Part shown: piece after piece, positions 7,799 to 12,700 of the stretch
Position numbering within the stretch: the first letter of the stretch is position 1
Layout of the letters: every line of letters starts with the position of its first letter
Assembly: GCA_937858455.1 (NCBI GenBank)
Contig: CALLYN010000457.1
Coordinates: forward strand, 1 to 12,700
Reading direction: 5' to 3'
From: an uncultured Kouleothrix sp.
Lineage (GTDB): Bacteria; Chloroflexota; Chloroflexia; Chloroflexales; Roseiflexaceae
DNA: 12,700 bases
The notes under the pieces: model-generated
What the model was told of the DNA's origin: nothing
The model's database searches: none
What the model saw: only the letters and a program-made list of their open reading frames with translations
Program-made: the position numbers and the translations under genes

Positions 7799-8941
7799 CT
7801 AGCGGCGGCGCAGCGGCAGCAGCAAAAACACGGTAGTGCCTTGATCCGGCTCGCCTGCGACCCACATTCGGCCGCCGTGGCGCTGCACCAGATCGCGCGC
7901 GATGAACAGCCCCAGCCCCAGCCCGCTGAAGAGCCCGACCACATTGCTGCCGCGCTTGAAGCGCTCGAAGATGCGCTCGCGCTCGGCGGCGGGCACGCCG
8001 ATTCCCTGGTCGCTCACCGACACCACGGCGGCGCTGCTTCCGCCTGGCTGAGGCTGCTCGCTCAGGCCGATCGAAATTGTGCCGCCGTTTGGCGAAAACT
8101 TCACCGCGTTGCCGATGATCGCCTCAAGGCACTGGCTGATGCGCGCGACATCGAAGGTGGTGTACAGCGCCTCGGCTACGCCCTCGATGTCGATCAAGTG
8201 TTGATCGGTTTTGATCTGCTGCTCTTGCGCGACCCGCCGCGTGACATCCGCTAGGTCGGCGTAGCTTGGCTCGATATGAATGCGATTCGTGTTGATCCGC
8301 GAGGTGTCCGATAGCTGCTCGAGCAGGCCGGTGGCCTTTGTTACCTGCTGAGAGATGACGACTAACCCTTTACGATAGTTCTCGTTCGCATCTTTATTAG
8401 CGCGGCGCAGCAGCAGATCGGCGTAGCCCTTGGTTGAGGCCAGCGGGTTCTTGATCTCGTGAACTGCGTGCGCGATGAAGTCGTCCCACTCGTTGCTGAG
8501 CGCCTGCTCGGTCTGCTGCGGTTGCTGTGCTGGCCACAGGCTGGCGCCAAGATGCGCGGCGACGACGCGCCAGCGCAGCATATCGGCCGGCTCGCGCGGC
8601 TGCGCGACGATCGCCAGCACGCCAAAGGTGGCTTCGGCGTAGCACAACGGCAGCAGGCTCAGCTCGGCCGCGTCGCCGAAGGGAGCGGGCCGCGTGAGCG
8701 GCTGCCCGTTGGCGAGCACCTCGGCGACCAGCGGCGCCAGCGCGGTTTCGTCGAGGTTATGCTGGCCCAGGCAGCGCGATGCGTGGGTGTCGCCGCACCA
8801 GAGGCCCGCCGCCACAATGCGCGGGTCGCGGCGCAGCGCGGCGAGCACTTGCCGCGCCTGCTCGACGAGATCGGGAGTATCGGCCGCCCGCATCACGTCG
8901 AGCAGCCACGCAAGCGGCTCGCGGGCGGAAGGATGTACCAT
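7799..8941 (-). CDS. Soluble GAF-like sensor histidine kinase
   Basis: The 380-residue kinase has no membrane segment. Residues about 20-140 form a divergent GAF-like sensor region (ARQVLAALRRDPRIVAAGLWCGD, with FGVLAIVAQ near its end). A HisKA dimerisation domain carries the phospho-acceptor H161 in HAVHEIKNPLASTKGYADLL. The ATPase domain has the N-box IIGNAVKFSPNGG (N278), G1 DQGIGVP (311-317), the F-box IFERFKRG and G2 GLGLGL (340-345). All catalytic boxes look intact, so it should autophosphorylate and pass phosphate to a response regulator. No response regulator is visible nearby, so it is an orphan here. The ATG at 8941 has only a weak GAG upstream. The signal it senses is unknown. Confidence 0.9.
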   Translation of the reverse strand: MVHPSAREPLAWLLDVMRAADTPDLVEQARQVLAALRRDPRIVAAGLWCGDTHASRCLGQHNLDETALAPLVAEVLANGQPLTRPAPFGDAAELSLLPLCYAEATFGVLAIVAQPREPADMLRWRVVAAHLGASLWPAQQPQQTEQALSNEWDDFIAHAVHEIKNPLASTKGYADLLLRRANKDANENYRKGLVVISQQVTKATGLLEQLSDTSRINTNRIHIEPSYADLADVTRRVAQEQQIKTDQHLIDIEGVAEALYTTFDVARISQCLEAIIGNAVKFSPNGGTISIGLSEQPQPGGSSAAVVSVSDQGIGVPAAERERIFERFKRGSNVVGLFSGLGLGLFIARDLVQRHGGRMWVAGEPDQGTTVFLLLPLRRR

Positions 8942-8956
8942 AAGGGGTCTCGTTTC

Positions 8957-8986
8957 TGTTTAGCGCGGATCTCAAACAGGCGTCAA
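8957..8986 (-). promoter_or_regulatory. Weak candidate promoter of the histidine kinase
   Basis: On the minus strand TTGACG (8986-8981) precedes TAAACA (8962-8957) by 18 nt. The -35 is good and the -10 poor. The transcript would begin only about 8 nt before the ATG. The rest of the 8942-9072 gap shows nothing I can name. Confidence 0.3.
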
Positions 8987-9072
8987 TGTGGAGACCGCCT
9001 GGACACTGCCCGTCGGTTGTAGCAATAACTGTTCCAGCGCCAACGCGGCGCGGCTGGGCGAGTTTGCGGCAC

Positions 9073-9095
9073 AAAAAACACCCTTGCGCAGGGTG
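9073..9095 (-). terminator. folK intrinsic terminator
   Basis: On the minus strand CACCCT, loop GCGCA, AGGGTG is a perfect 6-bp stem followed by TTTTTT (9078-9073). It lies 50 nt after the folK stop and shields the kinase gene from read-through. Confidence 0.85.
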
Positions 9096-9145
9096 CTCGT
9101 GGCCGGGTTTTGGGATTTTTGGCGGCACGCCGGCCTGCTGCGCGA

Positions 9146-9652
9146 TCAGGCCCGCGTCAGCGCCTTCTCAGTATCGTAGATCTGCACTTGGTCGGCGTCT
9201 TCGACATCTTGGAGGAGCTGCGACACCGTATAATATAGCACAGGGTGCATCAGCTTTGGCGCGATCTCGGCCAGTGGCTTGAGCACAAATGCGCGCTGGT
9301 GCAGGCGCGGGTGCGGAATGGTGAGCTTGCGCGTTTCGATCTGCACCGCGTCGTAAAACAGCAAGTCGAGATCGATCGGCCGTGGCCCATACTGCACCGG
9401 CCGCCGGCCCATGGCGCTCTCGATCGCCTGCATCATCTGCAGCAGATCGAGCGCCTTGAGCGTGGTAGTGCCCGATACCACCGCGTTGATAAATGCATCG
9501 TCGCGGACATACCCGAGCGGCGCGGCAACGTACAGCTGCGATGCGCGGGCGATCGAGACGATCGCGCCAAGCCGCTGTACTGCCTCGCGCAGGTACGCCA
9601 CGCGGTCGCCAAGGTTGCTGCCGAGACCAATATAGACCGTGTGCAGTTTCAT
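9146..9652 (-). CDS. folK: 2-amino-4-hydroxy-6-hydroxymethyldihydropteridine pyrophosphokinase (HPPK)
   Basis: HPPK transfers pyrophosphate from ATP to 6-hydroxymethyl-dihydropterin, the step before dihydropteroate synthase in folate synthesis. The 168-residue protein starts MKLHTVYIGLGSNLGDR, the classic N-terminus. It carries the signature YGPRPIDLDLLFYD with the two Mg-binding Asp (D94, D96), and IPHPRLHQRAFVLKPL follows. I prefer the ATG at 9652, with GAG 7 nt upstream, over an in-frame GTG at 9664 that adds four residues; homologues start close to the GLGSN motif. It stands alone, without folP or folB beside it. Another folate gene, pabB, lies about 2 kb away on the other strand. No convincing promoter was found upstream. 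Confidence 0.95.
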   Translation of the reverse strand: MKLHTVYIGLGSNLGDRVAYLREAVQRLGAIVSIARASQLYVAAPLGYVRDDAFINAVVSGTTTLKALDLLQMMQAIESAMGRRPVQYGPRPIDLDLLFYDAVQIETRKLTIPHPRLHQRAFVLKPLAEIAPKLMHPVLYYTVSQLLQDVEDADQVQIYDTEKALTRA

Positions 9653-9819
9653 ATGCCGACTCACAATCGATAGTGGCCCAGGCGAGACGACAATAGACCA
9701 TAGCGCGCCGAGAGCGGATGGTGGTACTATGCAATATAGAGCGAACTGACGATTATAACGATGCTAGCGGCGACGGGAGTGTTCTTTTCATCGTTTCTTA
9801 AAACTTCCGCAGCGCCGCG

Positions 9820-9847
9820 TTGTTCAAGTGGTAGGATCTGCTATTAT
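9820..9847 (+). promoter_or_regulatory. Candidate promoter for the Nudix gene cluster
   Basis: TTGTTC (9820-9825), a 16-nt spacer and TATTAT (9842-9847) with the TGC extension (9839-9841) make an extended -10 promoter. It sits in the AT-richer part of the 9665-9947 intergenic region, about 100 nt before the Nudix gene. The rest of that region shows only the dyad at 9878-9898. Confidence 0.5.
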
Positions 9848-9877
9848 AGCGGCGATGTTTTGTATTTGCAAGTAGTT

Positions 9878-9898
9878 TATTACGAAGGCTTGGTAATA
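9878..9898. promoter_or_regulatory. Small dyad in the Nudix leader (possible operator)
   Basis: TATTAC and GTAATA are perfect inverted halves separated by 9 nt. The dyad lies about 25 nt after the predicted start of transcription and about 50 nt before the Nudix ATG. It could be a repressor site or a weak leader hairpin, or chance. Confidence 0.3.
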
Positions 9899-9947
9899 GA
9901 ATGAGAGATGTGCGCCGGTTTTTTGTGGCCGCCGGAGGGAGCATACG

Positions 9948-10466
9948 ATGACCGATCGCGAGACGCAGTGGCAGCCGCTGCGCTTCTGCTCGCGCTGTGG
10001 CGCTCAGCTGGCCGAGCGCGTGGCGAGCGGCCGGCTGCGCCCGGCCTGCCCGGACTGCGGCTTTGTGGTGTATATCAACCCGAAGCTCGCATGCGGCGGG
10101 CTGCTCGTGCGCGATGGCGAGGTGCTGCTGGTGCGGCGGCGCCACGAGCCGGGCCGTGGGCTGTGGTGCCTGCCGTGTGGCTTTGCCGAGGCCGACGAGC
10201 CGCCCGAGGCGGCGGCGTGCCGCGAGGTGCTGGAAGAGACCGGGCTGGCGGCGCGTGTGGCCGGGCTGCTGGGCGTGTACCACTACACGGACGACCCGCG
10301 CGGCGCCGGGGTACTGCTGGTGTTCCACATCGCCTGCGACGACCTAGGCCCGCTGGCTGCCGGCGACGATGCCGACGACCTAGGTTTTTTCGCCCCCGGC
10401 GCGCTGCCGCCGATCTCGCACCACACCCACCGCCGCGCGCTGGACGATTGGCTGGCCAGTGCATAG
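9948..10466 (+). CDS. Zinc-ribbon Nudix hydrolase
   Basis: Nudix enzymes cleave nucleoside diphosphates linked to another group. The 172-residue protein begins with a four-Cys zinc ribbon (C14, C17, C34, C37; FCSRCG and PACPDCGF) like that of NADH pyrophosphatase NudC. It continues with INPKLACGGLLV and a complete Nudix box at 78-100 (G78, E84, R92-E93, E96-E97, G99), matching GX5EX7REUXEEXGU. It is shorter than NudC and lacks the NudC N-terminal domain. NAD(H), ADP-ribose or another dinucleotide are possible substrates, and none can be chosen from sequence. The ATG has a strong GGAGGG Shine-Dalgarno. A small gene follows after 9 nt, probably in the same transcript. Confidence 0.9.
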   Translation: MTDRETQWQPLRFCSRCGAQLAERVASGRLRPACPDCGFVVYINPKLACGGLLVRDGEVLLVRRRHEPGRGLWCLPCGFAEADEPPEAAACREVLEETGLAARVAGLLGVYHYTDDPRGAGVLLVFHIACDDLGPLAAGDDADDLGFFAPGALPPISHHTHRRALDDWLASA

Positions 10467-10475
10467 GAGCAACCC

Positions 10476-10682
10476 ATGAGGCGCGACCCGCATACCCAGC
10501 ACTTGCGTCGACAGCTTCAGCAGCTTATTCTGCTGCGCGAAACCGGGCCAAAGAGCGCGGCCTGGCATGCTGCGCGCTCGCGCATGATCTGGCGCCTGCA
10601 CGACGAGATCAAACAAAGCGAGGCGCCTGGCGCCGGCGCGGCCGAAGCCGAGAAGCCGGAGCCTGAGCCGCCGCAGGCCTGA
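10476..10682 (+). CDS. Small hypothetical protein (68 aa)
   Basis: I do not recognise this protein. It is probably real: it starts 9 nt after the Nudix stop with a GGAG about 6 nt before the ATG, and its third positions are GC-rich like its neighbours. Residues 1-47 look helical and basic (HLRRQLQQLILLRETG, MIWRLHDEIKQ). The tail is Ala/Glu/Pro-rich and acidic (EKPEPEPPQA). There are no Cys pairs, membrane segments or known motifs. Its placement suggests it is co-expressed with the Nudix hydrolase and might bind it or a nucleic acid, but that is a guess. Confidence 0.6.
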   Translation: MRRDPHTQHLRRQLQQLILLRETGPKSAAWHAARSRMIWRLHDEIKQSEAPGAGAAEAEKPEPEPPQA

Positions 10683-10705
10683 CATGCCCGGCGCGGCCGC
10701 CGGCA

Positions 10706-10714
10706 TGGTATACT
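10706..10714 (+). promoter_or_regulatory. Extended -10 promoter just before the metallopeptidase gene
   Basis: TGGTATACT matches the extended -10 pattern (TGN plus TATACT, 5/6). The last base lies 9 nt before the ATG at 10724, so the transcript would be nearly leaderless. No Shine-Dalgarno is visible before that ATG. A GC-rich dyad (catgcc...ggcatg, 10683-10707) lies immediately upstream and overlaps the TG of the -10. Confidence 0.4.
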
Positions 10715-10723
10715 TACACCTCT

Positions 10724-11569
10724 ATGAGAGCGCGCGATACCGCCAACACTGCCAAGGTGCTCCTGATCGCCCTGGCCTCGATCGCCGTGCTGCTGCTGGT
10801 GTTGCGCCCCGACGCCACCGCGCGCCGGCTTGTCTCGCGCTGGCAGCCGCCGCTTACCGCGCCCGAGCCGCAGGCCAGCCAATCCGCCACCCCTGCGCCA
10901 ATCAGCGGCGCGGCAATACCCCTAGCCTCGTTTGATACGCATGTCGACGATGGGCTATACCCCGACGAGCGTGCGCCGCTGGCAGCCGACCTCCAGCGCG
11001 CGCTGGGCTATGTCGTCGAGCGATTTGGCAGCGGGCCGAGCGCGCGCTTCACTGCTGTGATCGATCGCGACGACGGCTGCGGCCTGCGCGGCATCGCCTA
11101 CACCGATGTTCGCCAGATGCATGTCTTTACCTGTCCGGGCATCCCGCGCGCCCGCGCGGTTGCGATCATGGCCCACGAGTTTACGCACCAGCTCGAGCAG
11201 GATCGCTATGGCGACGCACACATGCGCTCGGATCTGATCCTCTCGGAGGGCGCGGCCACGTGGGCCGCCGGCGAGTACTGGCTTGGCGGCCAGCCTGATT
11301 TTCGCTCGTATGTGCGCGAGCAGCGCCGCGCCGGCACCTACTACCCGCTCGCCACCGACTACAGTGGCCTGGGCGTGGGCGCGATGAACGCGCTGTACTA
11401 CGAGTGGGCCAGCTTTGTCGAATACCTGATTGGCGCATATGGCCGCGAGCAATTCGATCGGCTGTACGTCTCGGGCCAGGGTGCGATTGGCTCGTCGGAT
11501 TACGCTGGCGTGTATGGCAAGCCGCTGGGCGCGCTCGAGCAAGAGTGGCTCGCCTGGCTCGGCGGCTAG
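10724..11569 (+). CDS. Membrane-anchored zinc metallopeptidase (HExxH, gluzincin-like)
   Basis: The 281-residue protein has one N-terminal hydrophobic segment (about 11-28, KVLLIALASIAVLLLVL). A Pro/Ala/Ser-rich linker (41-63) comes next, then a soluble domain presumably outside the membrane. That domain carries MAHEFTHQLEQ (H151, E152, H155) and LSEGAATWAAG, whose E175 is a suitable third zinc ligand 20 residues later, as in gluzincins such as the peptidase MA family. A Cys pair (C119, C137) could form a disulfide. There is no lipobox. Target and role are unknown; cell-wall or surface protein processing would be typical. The start has no Shine-Dalgarno but fits the signal anchor well. It is followed after 44 nt by pabB. 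Confidence 0.8.
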   Translation: MRARDTANTAKVLLIALASIAVLLLVLRPDATARRLVSRWQPPLTAPEPQASQSATPAPISGAAIPLASFDTHVDDGLYPDERAPLAADLQRALGYVVERFGSGPSARFTAVIDRDDGCGLRGIAYTDVRQMHVFTCPGIPRARAVAIMAHEFTHQLEQDRYGDAHMRSDLILSEGAATWAAGEYWLGGQPDFRSYVREQRRAGTYYPLATDYSGLGVGAMNALYYEWASFVEYLIGAYGREQFDRLYVSGQGAIGSSDYAGVYGKPLGALEQEWLAWLGG

Positions 11570-11613
11570 CGCCACGTACGAGCCGTTTGCAACCTGGAGT
11601 GTACGCGCTGCCC

Positions 11614-11895
11614 ATGCCCGATGACTGCCTGCTGATCTACGATTTCGCCGACGACGCCGGCCAGCCGCGCCGCTTGCGCTTCGCCAACCCGCGCGCGGTG
11701 CTGCTGGCAACTACGCCTGGCGAAGTGCGGCCGGCGCTGCGTGAGCTAGGTCGTGCGACACGCGCCGGCATGTACGCGGCTGGGTTTGTCGCCTACGAGG
11801 CAGCGCCAGCGTTCGAGCCGGCCCTGCGCGTGCGCGCGCCGCGCGGCGACCTGCCACTGCTGTGGTTTGGCCTGTTCGACGCGCCCGAGGCGCTC
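11614..11895 (+). pseudogene. pabB: Aminodeoxychorismate synthase component I, N-terminal fragment (broken at a junction)
   Basis: PabB makes 4-amino-4-deoxychorismate from chorismate for PABA and folate. Only the first about 94 residues remain. MPDDCLLIYDF opens the fragment, and the PabB-type AGFVAYEAAPAFEPALRV and LPLLWFGLFDAPE follow. After about 11,890 the same frame stays open to 12,636 but reads as antisense nonsense (Gly/Arg-rich, no chorismate-binding motifs). The catalytic C-terminal domain is absent. The ATG at 11614 has a GGAG about 14 nt upstream, so a GTG at 11599 is an alternative start. The sequence join is either an assembly chimera or a real rearrangement. The family call for the fragment is good; the break is clear but its cause is not. 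Confidence 0.7.
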
Positions 11896-12117
11896 GGCAA
11901 TCAGGTCGATCTGCTGCGTCAGGTGCTGGCGGTATTCCTTCTCGTCGACGCCGGCGGCGCCGCGGACCGCCATGCAGAACAGTTTGGGAATCGCGGTCAG
12001 CTGTTCGGGGCTGGCGCAGGGCGAGCCCTCGTAGACCTTCATGGCCAGATAACTGATGGCTTTCTCGCCAACGAACCTGGCAGCGGCAACGGCCGCCGAA
12101 GTGACCGGATCGGACAT
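11880..12117 (-). CDS. Unrecognised protein, 3'-truncated at the pabB junction
   Basis: From the ATG at 12117 the minus strand reads MSDPVTSAAVAAARFVGEKA, then a helical, charged stretch with VDEKEYRQHLTQQIDLIAER. An AGAGGG Shine-Dalgarno lies 8 nt upstream. Codon choice and amino-acid balance look like real coding up to about IAERLGRVE. Beyond that (below about 11,880) the reading is only the antisense of pabB, and a stop appears at 11746. The natural C-terminus is therefore missing. I recognise no family or motif. It may come from a different organism than the rest of the window. Confidence 0.5.
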
Positions 12118-12363
12118 GGGCGGATCCCTCTGGGCAGCCGTGGAAGGATGGGTCTGGACAGTCATGAGCGGGCGACTCGGTTCCGGATCGGAAAGGAACG
12201 TGACCAGCCGGATCGCCGGGGCGGCAGGCCGCACCGGAATCCGCAAAGCCGTTCGCCCGGCTGCCCGTCGCAGACGCACACCTGCGCCTGTCCATGCACC
12301 GCGGGCGCTGGCGGTGCACCGGAATCCGGTGGGCATGAAAAAGGCTGGGGAAAAACCCGGGTG
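12118..12363. other. Non-coding stretch with repeated CCGGA(A)TC words and a dyad
   Basis: I see no convincing gene here. The stretch contains the perfect dyad CACCGG-AAT-CCGGTG (12317-12331). It also has several copies of CCGGATC or CCGGAATC words, including ACCGGAATCCG twice (12233-12243 and 12319-12329). On the minus strand it would be the upstream region of the gene starting at 12117. There is no clear promoter or T-tract terminator. Confidence 0.3.
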
Positions 12364-12700
12364 TCATCCGGAATCGGCAGGGCCGATGGCTGGGGACCGG
12401 CACGGGGGGATTGTCCGGTCGCCAGCGAAACGTTTCTCGAATCTTTCTACTTCTTCATGAAGAATTTCTTCGAGCGACAGCTCATCTTCTTCGGGCGAAG
12501 ACTTATCGCGTTCCATGTAAGCAATCTCAAACACCGCTTCAATGGTCTTCCTCAGGCTGCTCGAACGTCCTCCGAGTTCGGTAAGATCTGGCAGATCGTT
12601 TCCGTCGGACTGCGAAATGCTTTCGACGAGTGTTGACGATTTTTCGCGCACCGCCGAAGCGGCCCGGGGCGGCATCGCCCCGGCGCTGGACGTCGCCTTC
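12364..12700 (-). CDS. Unrecognised acidic protein, possibly partial (open to window edge)
   Basis: A minus-strand frame is open from the right edge to a TGA at 12364-12366. Its middle, coded at about 12,430-12,640, reads like a genuine soluble protein: LRKTIEAVFEIAYMERDK, then a Glu-rich helix (EEDELSLEEILHEEVERFEK). This part uses A/T-ending codons (GAA, GAT, TTC, TCG mixes) unlike the rest of the window. The last about 20 residues (after RFAGDRTIPP) and the first about 20 (MPPRAASAVREK) have a different, GC-rich style and may be fusion edges. The first ATG is at 12675, without a Shine-Dalgarno. The plus strand at 12,638-12,700 is also open and GC3-rich, so the true coding strand there is uncertain. 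Confidence 0.35.
   Translation of the reverse strand, partial: KATSSAGAMPPRAASAVREKSSTLVESISQSDGNDLPDLTELGGRSSSLRKTIEAVFEIAYMERDKSSPEEDELSLEEILHEEVERFEKRFAGDRTIPPCRSPAIGPADSG

Noticed and set aside
6786..7865. Long minus-strand open frame (359 codons) opposite the deaminase
   Set aside because: Antisense shadow of add, which has a complete catalytic set; the reverse reading is compositionally biased and motif-free.
8757..9128. Minus-strand 123-codon frame upstream of the histidine kinase
   Set aside because: It runs through the folK terminator and overlaps the kinase start in another frame; no ribosome site and no coding-like composition.
11711..12403. Minus-strand 230-codon frame
   Set aside because: Arg/Pro/His-rich shadow in a different frame from the more credible MSDPVTS... 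reading that starts at 12117.
11404..12636. Plus-strand 410-codon frame across the pabB fragment
   Set aside because: Only the pabB section (11614 to about 11895) is real coding. The front overlaps the metallopeptidase out of frame, and the back is antisense to other coding.

Overview
This window is GC-rich bacterial DNA with tightly packed, short-spaced genes and third codon positions dominated by G or C. No single marker fixes the taxonomy. The protein style, the PyrR-controlled pyrimidine operon and the short GAGAGCC-type repeats inside a gene make me favour a filamentous or phototrophic-lineage Chloroflexota (Chloroflexia). That placement is inference only.

Region 1 (1-5083, minus strand) is a de novo pyrimidine operon: pyrR - pyrB - a polytopic GT-C-type membrane protein - pyrC - pyrK, the last cut by the left window edge. 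A clean promoter (TTGACA, 17 nt, TAGGAT) and a leader of about 160 nt precede pyrR. The leader carries a PyrR-binding-loop match (GGCCCTGCGAGGCT) and an intrinsic terminator followed by TTTTTGTTT, so the operon looks controlled by UMP-sensing transcription attenuation. Genes overlap or lie within about 45 nt of each other.

Region 2 (5090-6714, plus) is translational: a divergent promoter drives rpsU (ribosomal protein S21), which ends at a strong terminator. prfA (release factor RF1) follows with its own extended -10 promoter and terminator.

Region 3 (6756-9664) holds a purine-salvage adenosine deaminase (plus). It converges with a soluble GAF-like sensor histidine kinase (minus) that has no adjacent response regulator. 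Next is folK (minus), which has a terminator downstream.

Region 4 (9665-11569, plus) holds an intergenic region with a candidate promoter, a zinc-ribbon Nudix hydrolase, a small unrecognised gene and a membrane-anchored HEFTH metallopeptidase.

Region 5 (11614-12700) starts with the N-terminal part of pabB (folate/PABA synthesis). pabB breaks off near 11.88-11.90 kb and is joined to unrelated DNA in which coding appears to run on the minus strand. Composition and codon style change again near 12.43-12.64 kb. This right end looks like a chimeric assembly join or a real rearrangement and should not be read as intact gene order.

Most of the window is housekeeping. I do not see a convincing new defence or mobile system. 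The most interesting points are the attenuator, the membrane transferase placed inside the pyr operon with two in-frame repeat insertions, and the broken right end.
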